Shown here: piece by piece, positions 15,848 through 22,213 of the stretch
Position numbering within the stretch: the first letter of the stretch is position 1
Layout of the letters: the number at the start of each line of letters is the position of its first letter
From: a virus
Length of the DNA stretch: 31,823 nucleotides
Virus record (IMG/VR): IMGVR_UViG_3300042335_000578
Span: 1 to 31,823 of that record
Strand: one strand, 5' to 3'
Translations under genes and position numbers: made by a program
The notes under the pieces: generated by a model
What the model was told of the DNA's origin: nothing
Seen by the model: the letters and a program-made list of their open reading frames with translations, nothing else
The model's database searches: none

Positions 15848-16318
15848 TTACGCCTCGACGGAGCGAAGTTCCAATGTCCGCACCGTGCTGGCCGCGGGCG
15901 TGAACGCGCCCGTTGTCTCGGCAATGGCAAAGATGCTGGAGGATGTCGCGGTGATCGTCTTGCGGAGGAAATCCTCCTCGGTGAACATCGTGTCGCCCAA
16001 GTCAATCGGCCCGCCCAGCGTGATGAAGCCAAGATACTTGTCGCGGTCGCCGGAAGGCAGATTGAAGGCTGCATTGTCCGCGATGGCTGTCGGGGCGCTG
16101 GAATACAGGTGCAAGCGTGTCTGGCCTTGTGCGCTTGTTCCGGCGCTGATCATCATGGCCGCGTAGAGCAGGACAATGGTGCCGCCGCCTTCGGGCGCGA
16201 TGTTGGTAAACTGAATGACGCTGGCCGGATCAGTGCCAAGAACGTCGTTGGCCGCGTAGGCGGTCGTGTTGTCCGGTCGCGTGTTGGAGACTTTGGAAAT
16301 GTAACGAGGAGTGATCAT
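15848..16318 (-). CDS. Putative structural partner of the spike protein
   Basis: 156 residues from ATG at 16318 (start MITPRYISKVSNTRPDNTTAYAANDVLG). The N-terminal TRPDNTTAYAANDVLG block followed by beta-rich sequence is familiar from small phage proteins encoded next to lectin-like spike genes; they probably form a base or decoration layer. No enzymatic motif or membrane segment. Nine more codons are possible upstream, but they run through a dyad copy at 16324-16338, six bases before the ATG. No Shine-Dalgarno is visible. Its stop is three bases before the spike ATG. Function inferred from context only. Confidence 0.7.
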   Translation of the reverse strand: MITPRYISKVSNTRPDNTTAYAANDVLGTDPASVIQFTNIAPEGGGTIVLLYAAMMISAGTSAQGQTRLHLYSSAPTAIADNAAFNLPSGDRDKYLGFITLGGPIDLGDTMFTEEDFLRKTITATSSSIFAIAETTGAFTPAASTVRTLELRSVEA

Positions 16319-16323
16319 TGGCG

Positions 16324-16338
16324 TGTTTTGACTATACC
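16324..16338 (-). promoter_or_regulatory. 15-bp dyad operator-like site, copy 6
   Basis: Reads GGTATAGTCAAAACA on the minus strand, 13 of 15, in the gap between the terminase small subunit and the next ATG (16318). Confidence 0.65.
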
Positions 16339-16346
16339 GGCTCAAT

Positions 16347-16367
16347 GGCGCAAGGGTTTATTGCGCC
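16347..16367. other. Perfect 7-bp hairpin at the end of the terminase small subunit gene
   Basis: GGCGCAA and TTGCGCC pair around a 7-base loop that includes the stop codon. There is no T-run on the minus strand, so intrinsic termination is unlikely; it could protect an mRNA end or pause transcription. Confidence 0.45.
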
Positions 16368-16762
16368 TTGTCCGGCGCGTTGACGATCTCGCCCAAGAGC
16401 GCCTTGACGGGATCGGTGACGTCGTGCTTGACCTCGGTCTTGTCGGGTTCGGCCAAGCCAAGGAGTTTGACCAGTTCGCGGACGGCTCCGGTCGCGGCGC
16501 TGCAATCCTCGCGGGCGTAGGCTTTGTCGTGGATCTTCTCCAGCTTGTCCGCGGCGCGGGCAATCATCGTTTCCTTCTGCTTCATGCGCGTCTCGCGGGC
16601 GATGGGATTGGCTCGGTCGATGTAGTTGGCCGCGGTGCGCTTGCAGACCTTGAACTCGCTGCAAATAGAGGAAACAAGATCAGTGAAGCGGCGACCTTCC
16701 AAAATCCAATCGGTCACCACGCTCACGCGGTGTTCCATTTCGCTGTCGGAAGTGATTGGCAT
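16358..16762 (-). CDS. Terminase small subunit-like protein
   Basis: 134 residues. N-terminal part: EMEHRVSVVTDWILEGRRFTDLVSSICSEFKVCKRTAANYIDRANPIA reads as a helix-turn-helix (about residues 9-55) that would bind the packaging site. A central charged helix (RMKQKETMIARAADKLEKIHDKAYAREDCSAATGAVRELVKLLGLAEPDK) provides oligomerisation, and the short C-terminal tail would contact the large subunit. This domain order and length are typical of small terminases. A weak purine-rich sequence (AGAGTAAAAAAGA) precedes the ATG at 16762. Two structural genes separate it from the large subunit. Confidence 0.85.
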   Translation of the reverse strand: MPITSDSEMEHRVSVVTDWILEGRRFTDLVSSICSEFKVCKRTAANYIDRANPIARETRMKQKETMIARAADKLEKIHDKAYAREDCSAATGAVRELVKLLGLAEPDKTEVKHDVTDPVKALLGEIVNAPDKAQ

Positions 16763-16783
16763 GGGTCTTTTTTACTCTGTTGG

Positions 16784-16900
16784 TCAAACTAAAACATTGA
16801 CCGCGTTTTGACTAACCCGCTCTATCTTATTCGTCTCGCTTACGCTCGCCTCAACTATGGTTTGGTCGCTGGTTTGGATGGCGTAGTCGATTCTTACCAT
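16784..16900 (-). CDS. 38-aa hypothetical protein upstream of terminase
   Basis: The frame from ATG at 16900 reads MVRIDYAIQTSDQTIVEASV and continues to a TGA at 16784, only 21 bases before the small-terminase ATG. Its start overlaps the last seven bases of the upstream nuclease-like gene, the same tight packing seen across this operon. The composition is ordinary for a soluble beta strand plus short helix. The third quarter contains dyad copy 7 (encoding VSQN), so the open frame may be incidental to a regulatory leader. No function can be assigned. Confidence 0.45.
   Translation of the reverse strand: MVRIDYAIQTSDQTIVEASVSETNKIERVSQNAVNVLV
16804..16818 (-). promoter_or_regulatory. 15-bp dyad operator-like site, copy 7
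   Basis: Reads GGGTTAGTCAAAACG on the minus strand, 13 of 15, 41 bases upstream of the small-terminase ATG. Confidence 0.55.
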
Positions 16901-17400
16901 GTGTATTCTGTCGGTGTCTGTTCAGCAATCAGCGGAAACCATCGCACATCGAACACATAGCTCGCCTTTGCGTTTCCAGCCGTGTCGTTAACTCTTTCTT
17001 GGTATTCGTGACGTTTGGCCTTTTTGTTTTTTACCAACTCGCGCAGTAAAAACAGCGGCGCGTAATGCGTGGCTTTGTAGTTAGGAAACTGAACGTCAAT
17101 CACCACGATGATGTGCGGGTAAAGTTTGCCGTAACGAACCAAATCCTTTTCATTGATTGTCACGGCAAACTCTGAATCTATCCCGTATTTTCCCGCCGTG
17201 CGAAACGGCGTGAATTGCGTTTTGAGATCACACGGCATCATGGCAAACAAATCGTGCGTGTATTTGTTTTCATGCTTTGCCGGATTCATGGCAAACGACA
17301 CACCAGTGCCAAACGAGTTCAGCAAAAACTGCTTCTCGGTTTGCTCTCCAAGCTGGCAATAAGCCTGCTTGTTCTGGTTGCTGTCGATGCCGTGCAACAT
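16894..17400 (-). CDS. Putative PD-(D/E)XK-type nuclease or related phage protein
   Basis: 168 residues. Residues about 18-60 carry GEQTEKQF, then THDLFAMMPCDLKTQ: an early glutamate, D50 and D58-L-K60 are spaced like the E...D...(D/E)xK core of this nuclease fold. Later blocks are SEFAVTINEKDLVRY, YPHIIVVIDV and AGNAKASYVFDVRWF. Phage homologs of similar pattern occur near recombination genes. Start ATG at 17400 overlaps the SSB-like stop as ATGA, which places it in the replication and recombination operon, last before the packaging genes. The nuclease call is a motif-level inference; it might instead be a structural or DNA-end protein. Confidence 0.75.
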   Translation of the reverse strand: MLHGIDSNQNKQAYCQLGEQTEKQFLLNSFGTGVSFAMNPAKHENKYTHDLFAMMPCDLKTQFTPFRTAGKYGIDSEFAVTINEKDLVRYGKLYPHIIVVIDVQFPNYKATHYAPLFLLRELVKNKKAKRHEYQERVNDTAGNAKASYVFDVRWFPLIAEQTPTEYTW

Positions 17401-17672
17401 CAGAACGGAATGTCGTCGTCAGTCGCCGCTTCGTCCGTCACCCGCGGTGCCGCCGGTTTCGGTGCGTTGTAGTTGCTGCCCTTTTCCTTTGGTTGCCACG
17501 GCGGGCCAAACTTCAGCGAGAGGAAGTCCTTCCCGCTTTTGCTGGTCTGCTCCCAAATACTAATCTCGTAATCGCGGCCTTCAATTTTGACAGGGCCGCT
17601 CCACTTGGGCGCTTTGGGGTTGTCTGATTGCCGCTCAAAGGCGGCTCCTCGGTTGTCGTCGTTGTATTGCAT
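17400..17672 (-). CDS. SSB-like single-stranded DNA-binding protein with DDDIPF tail
   Basis: 90 residues from ATG at 17672. The core DNRGAAFERQ, KWSGPVKIEGRDYEISIWEQTSKSGKDFLSLKFG is a familiar small phage beta-barrel family, followed by a disordered linker and the acidic end DEAATDDDIPF. DDDIPF is the classical C-terminal tip of bacterial SSB, which recruits replication and repair partners. The body is much shorter than a canonical SSB (about 170 aa), so this is probably a minimal single-stranded DNA-binding protein. It would coat DNA produced by the exonuclease and cooperate with the RecT-like protein. The gene overlaps the upstream gene by 160 bases in a different frame and ends in ATGA with the next. 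Confidence 0.75.
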   Translation of the reverse strand: MQYNDDNRGAAFERQSDNPKAPKWSGPVKIEGRDYEISIWEQTSKSGKDFLSLKFGPPWQPKEKGSNYNAPKPAAPRVTDEAATDDDIPF

Positions 17673-17875
17673 GGTGTTGGTGTTGTGTTGATGTCGAGCG
17701 TCCCGTTGGGGAGCGCCCAGATTTGTTCGGATCGCAGATGGACAAACGCGCCGTCGCGTTCCATGACGACCGTCCAGATGTCGTTGGCCAGATTGCTCTC
17801 GCGGGACACGATGATCGCCCATCCGTAGCCAATAGGCGTCGAGACGGGGAACGGGCGTTGCAGTTCCAGCATCAT
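17513..17875 (-). CDS. Small beta-rich hypothetical protein, 3' part overlapping the SSB-like gene
   Basis: 120 residues from ATG at 17875. The first 60 or so residues (MMLELQRPFPVSTPIGYGWAI onward, with SNLANDIWTVVMERDGAFVHLRSEQIWALPNGTLD) fit a small SH3-like phage protein pattern, P...TP.GYG.A......W.V......G.....S..I. The last 50 residues are T/P/K/R-rich and lie in another frame of the SSB-like gene. Either the real protein has a disordered basic tail encoded by overlap, or a sequence error hides an earlier stop. The start overlaps the stop of the 38-aa gene upstream as ATGATG. Function unknown. Confidence 0.6.
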   Translation of the reverse strand: MMLELQRPFPVSTPIGYGWAIIVSRESNLANDIWTVVMERDGAFVHLRSEQIWALPNGTLDINTTPTPCNTTTTTEEPPLSGNQTTPKRPSGAALSKLKAAITRLVFGSRPAKAGRTSSR

Positions 17876-17988
17876 CGGAAAAAGTTCCGGCGGGCTTCGA
17901 TTAGCGTCATATCGAAGCGGCCCCCACACACATGTCGGGCGATTGCCACATGCACGTTGACACAGCCTGTTCCGCCGAAAAGTTTCAT
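17872..17988 (-). CDS. 38-aa hypothetical protein
   Basis: The frame from ATG at 17988 reads MKLFGGTGCVNVHVAIARHV and then 18 more residues, ending FFR. Cysteine and histidine residues at C9, H13, H19 and C21 could bind a metal ion, although the spacing fits no named motif. Both ends overlap the neighbours by ATGA, which is the main evidence for a real gene. A dyad copy lies 11 bases before its ATG. No function can be assigned. Confidence 0.5.
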   Translation of the reverse strand: MKLFGGTGCVNVHVAIARHVCGGRFDMTLIEARRNFFR

Positions 17989-18197
17989 GGGCGCTTCTTT
18001 GTTTTGACTAAACCGATACGCCGAAAATGTTGCGGGTTGCGATGAATCCACGCGATGACCTCGCCGGTATTGTGGACGTCCGCGGCCCAGACGGCGTTGT
18101 CGGAAACGAGCGGGCAGTGTTCGGCAAGGATATTCATCACTGCTGTCTCATCGTCCTGCATGCTATAGGCGATGAAGTCCTCCAGACTGTTGGGCAT
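17985..18197 (-). CDS. Hypothetical 70-aa protein
   Basis: Starts MPNSLEDFIAYSMQDDETAVMNILAEHC and ends RRIGLVKTKKRP, with an acidic N-terminal half and a basic C terminus. The segment VWAADVHNTGEVIAWIHRNPQHFRR looks helical. The stop overlaps the next ATG as ATGA. The last codons run through dyad copy 8, where it encodes GLVKT. I do not recognise the family. It lies in the early operon among replication genes. Confidence 0.6.
   Translation of the reverse strand: MPNSLEDFIAYSMQDDETAVMNILAEHCPLVSDNAVWAADVHNTGEVIAWIHRNPQHFRRIGLVKTKKRP
18000..18014 (-). promoter_or_regulatory. 15-bp dyad operator-like site, copy 8
   Basis: Reads GGTTTAGTCAAAACA on the minus strand, 14 of 15. It lies in the end of 17985-18197 and 11 bases before the next ATG. 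Confidence 0.65.
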
Positions 18198-18228
18198 CCT
18201 GCGATTTTAGGGGTGTGGTCAAATGGAT

Positions 18229-18492
18229 TCATGGCTCAAAACGGTTGGCCTGCCACGTTGTGCCTTGCTTGAAATAAGTCGTTTGCGGGCCGCTGGGATT
18301 CATCACGCAAATCATTGTTGCCTCCGGCATGACAAGATTTGCCAAATCGACCGCTCCCAGCATGTCCGGCCCGCCGTTGGTTGAAACTCGGATGACAAGA
18401 ATTTCCTCGCCAAGCGGGTAAATGCTTTCCCAATAGCATTGCATGACATTGCTCCAAGCGCATTGCGAGTAAGGGTCGGAATTTCTTTTCAC
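18229..18492 (-). CDS. Hypothetical 87-aa protein with GTG start
   Basis: The start is chosen at GTG 18492 because it overlaps the stop of the replication gene as GTGA, matching the coupling used elsewhere here. The sequence reads (M)KRNSDPYSQCAWSNVMQCYWESI, then EEILVIRVSTNGG, and ends QTTYFKQGTTWQANRFEP. It has alternating strands and a small cysteine pair, with no membrane segment or known motif. About 30 bases separate its stop from the next gene. Confidence 0.6.
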   Translation of the reverse strand: MKRNSDPYSQCAWSNVMQCYWESIYPLGEEILVIRVSTNGGPDMLGAVDLANLVMPEATMICVMNPSGPQTTYFKQGTTWQANRFEP

Positions 18493-19376
18493 GCTGCCAC
18501 CACCCCTTCCAGTTCGCGGATCTTCTCGCGGATGCGGGCAACCTCGGCCTTGGCCTCTTCCTTCCACTCGGTTTCCCAAGGGCAGTCGGCTTTTTGTCTC
18601 CGGTTCCGCGGATCACCCTTCATTCGCTCCAGCTTCGCTTTTAAGGCGTCGATGCCCTGTTTGGCGTCCCAGACCCCCTTGGGTTTAGTCAAAGCCGTGG
18701 CGGGCCGTTTACGCGCAATCTGGGCGGCTCTGGCTTTAAGGTTGGAACGCCAGTTGTGAATCGGGCGTCCATTCCAGTCCGTCCACTCGCCGGTCGGGGC
18801 GATGGCGCGGCTTTCGTTGTCATGCCAGACCTCTTCGGCAATGGCCTCTTCGACCATCATCATGCTGGCCGCAATCTTGAACTCCTCCAGCGTCGGCGTA
18901 GTGGCCACCGAAACCATATGGTTACCAAATGGTTTGCTTATGGTTTCCTCGTTATCCTTCTTCTCTGTAGACGGCGATGAAGAAACCATATGGTTAGCAT
19001 ATGCGCCAAGCCCTACCCTACCATTATCAGTATTAGTATTGTCTTTAGACGGACGGCCACCCTTTCGACCGGCTTCCCAAAGGTGCAGTAGCTGGCGGTT
19101 ATGCTCGTCGAAGCCATGAATAGCCCACTTGCCTTCCGGCTCCTCGTCGAGCCACGGCGAATCCTTGTCGGTCATCGCGGCCCAAAGCGCGTCGGCATCG
19201 CCATCGTGGCGCATGATCGCGGCCAACTTGCGCGGGTTGAGCGTCAGACCGCGCCACTGGCGCTTGTTCTGCGCGTCTCCCCAAAGCCGGAGCAGTCCCA
19301 AGACCGCGGTCGGCCCGCACGCTTCCAGCAGGCGCTCGGTCTTCCAGTGGGTGATGAAGTTGGCGTCGAGTTTCAT
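18489..19376 (-). CDS. Phage replication-organiser-like protein
   Basis: 295 residues from ATG at 19376 (start MKLDANFITHWKTERLLEACG). Residues 1-110 form a winged-helix-like pattern (LGLLRLWGDAQNKRQWRGLTLNPRKLAAIMRHDGDADALWAAM, W, then KWAIHGFDEHN) like the N-terminal domain of DnaD or replisome-organiser proteins that load helicase or recognise a phage origin. A low-complexity basic linker (KGGRPSK to about 170) precedes an E/A-rich segment (TLEEFKIAASMMM). The C-terminal part is helical and charged (KLERMKGDPRNRR to IREKIRELEG), a possible coiled coil. It would start DNA replication with host enzymes, since no phage polymerase or helicase is seen. The start overlaps the RusA-like stop. Dyad copy 9 lies inside (encoding LTKP). 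Confidence 0.68.
   Translation of the reverse strand: MKLDANFITHWKTERLLEACGPTAVLGLLRLWGDAQNKRQWRGLTLNPRKLAAIMRHDGDADALWAAMTDKDSPWLDEEPEGKWAIHGFDEHNRQLLHLWEAGRKGGRPSKDNTNTDNGRVGLGAYANHMVSSSPSTEKKDNEETISKPFGNHMVSVATTPTLEEFKIAASMMMVEEAIAEEVWHDNESRAIAPTGEWTDWNGRPIHNWRSNLKARAAQIARKRPATALTKPKGVWDAKQGIDALKAKLERMKGDPRNRRQKADCPWETEWKEEAKAEVARIREKIRELEGVVAA
18682..18696 (+). promoter_or_regulatory. 15-bp dyad operator-like site, copy 9 (inside a gene)
   Basis: Reads GGTTTAGTCAAAGCC on the plus strand, 14 of 15, within the coding region of the replication gene. Confidence 0.5.
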
Positions 19377-19768
19377 AGACGCTCCTTCATCGTGATTTCC
19401 AAATACGGATCTCCCACGCGGCACTTCTCCGCGACCAGTTGATCCACCAGCGCGTCGTCCGCAATCCAGCCAGCAGGCACCAGCGCGTCCAAGACGCCCT
19501 TGCACAAGTTGTCGAGGTCGGGACGCACCGCGTGGATGCGCTCGTTTGGCCGCGCCTTGGTCACGCGGAAGGCGAACTTGATCTTGATCAGCACCGGAAA
19601 CTCCACTGGTTGCCGCGGCTTAAATTGCCGAAGCTGCAAGACCAGCGCGTCCTGCGCGTCCTTGACCTTCTTCTTCGTGAAAAACATGGGGCGACCGGCG
19701 CGAACCATCACGCCCTTCTGCTGGGCGGTGACGGTTGGTGGGTCGCCGTTAATAATTGCGGTGATCAT
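19373..19768 (-). CDS. RusA-family Holliday junction resolvase
   Basis: 131 residues from ATG at 19768 (RusA proteins are about 120). The signature RPDLDNLCKGVLDAL at 82-96, with D84, D86, K90 and D94, followed by GWIADDALV (D104, D105), carries the metal-binding acidic residues and lysine of RusA-type endonucleases. The N terminus (MITAIINGDPPTVTAQQKG) and the basic strand IKIKFAFRVTKARPNERI are typical. It cleaves four-way junctions made by recombination and may also debranch replication intermediates before packaging. Start and stop overlap the neighbours by ATGA, in the same operon as exonuclease, RecT and replication genes. Confidence 0.93.
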   Translation of the reverse strand: MITAIINGDPPTVTAQQKGVMVRAGRPMFFTKKKVKDAQDALVLQLRQFKPRQPVEFPVLIKIKFAFRVTKARPNERIHAVRPDLDNLCKGVLDALVPAGWIADDALVDQLVAEKCRVGDPYLEITMKERL

Positions 19769-20076
19769 ATGATGGGCTTTTTTCTGCGCGGTGGGCGCGG
19801 TTTGGGCGTGGTAATCCGGCGCATTACGAAGCCGCTTGGCAGACCGATTTCGATAAGAGCGGCTTGAAGGTCGCTGTCGGGAACCTCCGCGCCGTGCTTG
19901 AGCATGTCGTCGAGCGCATCGCTGCGGTCGGGAACCATGCGGAGGGACAGCGTCTCCCACCACACGATCCGCGCCGCGGCGTGCCTCACGGGCAGCGCCA
20001 GCGTCAAAAGACGCTGACGCCACTCCGCGGGCGTGATGCCTCGGCTCCATCTCGGAACGTAGGCTTTGTCGCTCAT
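19765..20076 (-). CDS. Hypothetical 103-aa basic protein
   Basis: Starts MSDKAYVPRWSRGITPAEWRQRLLTLALPVRHAAARIVWWE and ends PKPRPPRRKKPII. The centre is helical (RSDALDDMLKHG, DLQAALIEIGLP) and the C terminus is strongly basic with prolines, suggesting nucleic-acid contact. The block WSRGITPAEWRQR..LP..HAAARIVWW resembles small phage proteins found next to RusA genes, without known function. Both ends overlap neighbours by ATGA. Confidence 0.68.
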   Translation of the reverse strand: MSDKAYVPRWSRGITPAEWRQRLLTLALPVRHAAARIVWWETLSLRMVPDRSDALDDMLKHGAEVPDSDLQAALIEIGLPSGFVMRRITTPKPRPPRRKKPII

Positions 20077-20312
20077 GGTTTTACTTCCTTGACCTTTAGG
20101 TCGCGCTTGATGGTGACCTTGGTGACAAACGAAGTGACCACTTCGCAGATTTCGTAAGTCCACCCAAGGTCGCTGTTATAGTCGGAAGCATGCTCCTTTT
20201 CGTTCTGCTCCTTGATGAACTTCTCCGCTTCCGCCTTGGTGCGAAACCTTCCGTCGATTTCGCCCTCATGGCGGTCGCCCTCGTCCGTATAGACAACGAG
20301 AAACTTGCTCAT
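20073..20312 (-). CDS. Hypothetical 79-aa protein
   Basis: Starts MSKFLVVYTDEGDRHEGEIDGRF and has an alpha/beta pattern: strand (FLVVYT), a charged turn, a helix (TKAEAEKFIKEQNEKEHAS) and further strands (TYEICEVVTSFVTKVTIKRDL), ending in lysine-rich sequence. No recognised family. Overlaps the exonuclease stop at its start and the next gene at its end, each by ATGA, so it is part of the recombination operon. Confidence 0.68.
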   Translation of the reverse strand: MSKFLVVYTDEGDRHEGEIDGRFRTKAEAEKFIKEQNEKEHASDYNSDLGWTYEICEVVTSFVTKVTIKRDLKVKEVKP

Positions 20313-21115
20313 AGTGCCGCCTCCGCTTGCTTTGCCGCCCACGCCGGAAGACCCAGCGTAGTGATATCGGTCGTAAACGACGGCCAGTGATCCTCGGCCA
20401 TGCAGTGCTTCACCGCGGCGAGATCGCGTTGGTATTGCTTGCGGCCCCACTCAATGGCCTGCTGGTCGAGCGCGTAGACGGCGACCGCGTAGGGCGGCGT
20501 CTTCTCCACGCACACGAACAGGAACTCTGTCTTGTCGATCCCCAGCAGTTGGCAGAGGTCGAGGTAGTAAGCGGCCTGCACATCGTAGCGATAACTGACG
20601 ACGCTTTTGGCCATCATGTCCGCGTCGGCGCTTTGACAGCTTTTGATGTCCACGATGACGTTGCCGCCCTCCGGCAGCGCATCGATCCGCGCCTTGCGAA
20701 GGACGCCGTCTTCGCCACTTGCGAATAGCGAACACTCCGTCTTCGCGTTGGCCAAGACGCGCTTGACCGCGGGGTGCGCGTGAACCGAATCGCGCATACC
20801 CTTGATCGTCACATACTCATCTTGTGTGATGATCGTTTTGGTCTGCGCGGCCTTCCACTCCTTACCCTCTTTGGTCGAGAGATTCAGACCCTCCGGCTTG
20901 ACCGATACGTCCAACGCATCCGGTTCCAGTATAGCGCGGTGGATCATCTGCCCCAAGCGCATGGCGGGCGTTGTCTCTGTTTTGAACAGCCCGTCGATGT
21001 ATGCCTTGAAGTGCGCGGGCGTCCGCGGAGGAGCAACGTAGTCCAGAGCAGACTTCGATATGCCCTCGGCAGCGCGGTATTGCGCCTCCGGCAGCGAGAG
21101 GATGCCGCTGTTCAT
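20309..21115 (-). CDS. RecE/YqaJ-type PD-(D/E)XK exonuclease
   Basis: 268 residues. The nuclease core is visible: GQMIHRAILEP at 55-64 (H59), ARID at 142-145, VDIKS at 155-159 (D156, K158), and DVQAAYYLD at 178-186 with the conserved Q and Y. This is the layout of phage exonuclease VIII-like proteins, usually paired with a RecT-like annealing protein, and the pair is present here with one 51-aa gene between. It degrades one strand from double-strand ends to give single-stranded DNA for annealing recombination. The N terminus (LPEAQYRAAEGISKSALDYVAPPRTPAHFKAYIDG) is typical of the family. Start and stop overlap neighbours by ATGA. Confidence 0.9.
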   Translation of the reverse strand: MNSGILSLPEAQYRAAEGISKSALDYVAPPRTPAHFKAYIDGLFKTETTPAMRLGQMIHRAILEPDALDVSVKPEGLNLSTKEGKEWKAAQTKTIITQDEYVTIKGMRDSVHAHPAVKRVLANAKTECSLFASGEDGVLRKARIDALPEGGNVIVDIKSCQSADADMMAKSVVSYRYDVQAAYYLDLCQLLGIDKTEFLFVCVEKTPPYAVAVYALDQQAIEWGRKQYQRDLAAVKHCMAEDHWPSFTTDITTLGLPAWAAKQAEAAL

Positions 21116-21267
21116 ATGCTCACCTCCCGCGCCACCGCGTCGAGTTCTGCGCTCTCGGTGCGGCGCTGTTTCAGTTCCTCAAGGAACTCGCGGACGGAGC
21201 TATCGTGCGGCATCCGGTCAACGAGCGTGTTGAGCCATTCGATTGTCCAAACGAGGTCGGCGTTCAT
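21112..21267 (-). CDS. 51-aa hypothetical protein between RecT and exonuclease
   Basis: The frame from ATG at 21267 reads MNADLVWTIEWLNTLVDRMP, then an acidic/basic helix with EFLEELKQRRTESAELDAVAR. It is predicted helical throughout, possibly a small coiled coil. Its ATG overlaps the RecT-like stop and its TGA overlaps the exonuclease ATG, both as ATGA, which is strong evidence that it is translated. Its place between the two partners suggests an adaptor or simply a coupling gene; no function known. Confidence 0.65.
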   Translation of the reverse strand: MNADLVWTIEWLNTLVDRMPHDSSVREFLEELKQRRTESAELDAVAREVSI

Positions 21268-21971
21268 TTCCGCACCTCCGCGAACAGTTCGCCGGTTGAC
21301 TTGTCGTTAAGCGCGGCGCGTTGGGACGGCTCCGCGGCGCTGTCGAAGAACTCCGCGGCGGTTGTCACCTCCGGCAGCACTACGCCCTCGGCCACCTTGC
21401 GGGTGGTCACATTGCGGGGCGAGTAGTCACGCACCTCTTCGGTCACGCCAAACCCGCGCAGCGCGTCTGGAAACGAATCGCGCAAGGCCCAGCTACGCGC
21501 CCGCATTTGCAGCATCCGCTGGGGATACTGCTGCCACGGGCCATCGCGGCCAGTCAGCTTCGCACGCTTGGCGTCCTCCATCGAGAACGTGCGAACGCAT
21601 GGCGTGCGGCCACGGCGCTTGATCGTGCATGTCGCCTTGTCGGTTCCTGCCACCTCGTCGATGTCCTCAAATTCGGGATGACGCATGGCCAAGGCCAAGG
21701 CGGCATCGCCAAAAATGCAGGGCTTGCCGTTGACGACGGCAATCGACTGCAAAGCCTGCATGGGCGCGAGGCCAACTTCCATTCCGGCTTGAATTGCGAC
21801 CATCACCTTCTCCGGTGTGTCGAAACTTTTGGGAGCCAGCGTGGAGTTTACGACCGCTTTGCAAAAGCGGCCCATTTCATCGAAGCTGCGAAGTTGCACT
21901 CCGTGTTGGTCGAGTTGAATCTCGACGGGTTGGGTCTTTGGCAGAGCCAGTTGACCATTTTCTGATGTCAT
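21264..21971 (-). CDS. RecT-family single-stranded DNA annealing protein
   Basis: 235 residues from ATG at 21971 (start MTSENGQLALPKTQPVEIQL). The middle carries the RecT pattern: VMVAIQAGMEVGLAPMQALQSIAVVNGKPCIFGDAALALAMRHP, then a TCTIKRRGR strand, then DAKRAKLTGRDGPWQQYPQRMLQMRARSWALRDSFPDALRG and an EE..D end. These proteins anneal complementary single strands in partnership with the exonuclease. An upstream ATG (21989) is also possible, but the chosen start has AAGGGA nine bases before it. The C-terminal 60 residues are less conserved and probably bind the partner. Confidence 0.9.
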   Translation of the reverse strand: MTSENGQLALPKTQPVEIQLDQHGVQLRSFDEMGRFCKAVVNSTLAPKSFDTPEKVMVAIQAGMEVGLAPMQALQSIAVVNGKPCIFGDAALALAMRHPEFEDIDEVAGTDKATCTIKRRGRTPCVRTFSMEDAKRAKLTGRDGPWQQYPQRMLQMRARSWALRDSFPDALRGFGVTEEVRDYSPRNVTTRKVAEGVVLPEVTTAAEFFDSAAEPSQRAALNDKSTGELFAEVRK

Positions 21972-22051
21972 TGTATTAGTTCCCTTCATTGTGTTCTGAC
22001 CCGTCGGCGCGGCATGCTGCGTCGGCGGGTTTTGTTTTGTGGGTTGCATGC

Positions 22052-22213
22052 CTAAATTCGCGTGCTGCGGTTTTCGATTTTCCGTAGGAGCCAGCGGTTC
22101 CAGCGGTGGTCGTCTGTGGCGGTCGCGTGACCGGCGACCCAGCCCAGCCCGTAGACGAGGACAAGGGTCATCGCCCATAGGGCGGTGAAGAATCCGACGA
22201 GTGCGTAGTCCAT
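22052..22213 (-). CDS. Small single-pass membrane protein
   Basis: 53 residues, starting MDYALVGFFTALWAMTLVLVYGLGWVAGH, one hydrophobic helix (about residues 3-27), then a charged cytoplasmic-type tail (DDHRWNRWLLRKIENRSTRI). Its ATG shares a base with the upstream TAA (TAATG). A short membrane protein among early genes could be involved in superinfection exclusion or membrane anchoring of replication, but nothing in the sequence decides this. Confidence 0.6.
   Translation of the reverse strand: MDYALVGFFTALWAMTLVLVYGLGWVAGHATATDDHRWNRWLLRKIENRSTRI

Noticed and set aside
18137-18232. 31-aa frame starting at ATG 18232
   Set aside because: It overlaps the upstream stop by ATGA but runs mostly inside the better 70-aa gene and has no protein-like pattern.
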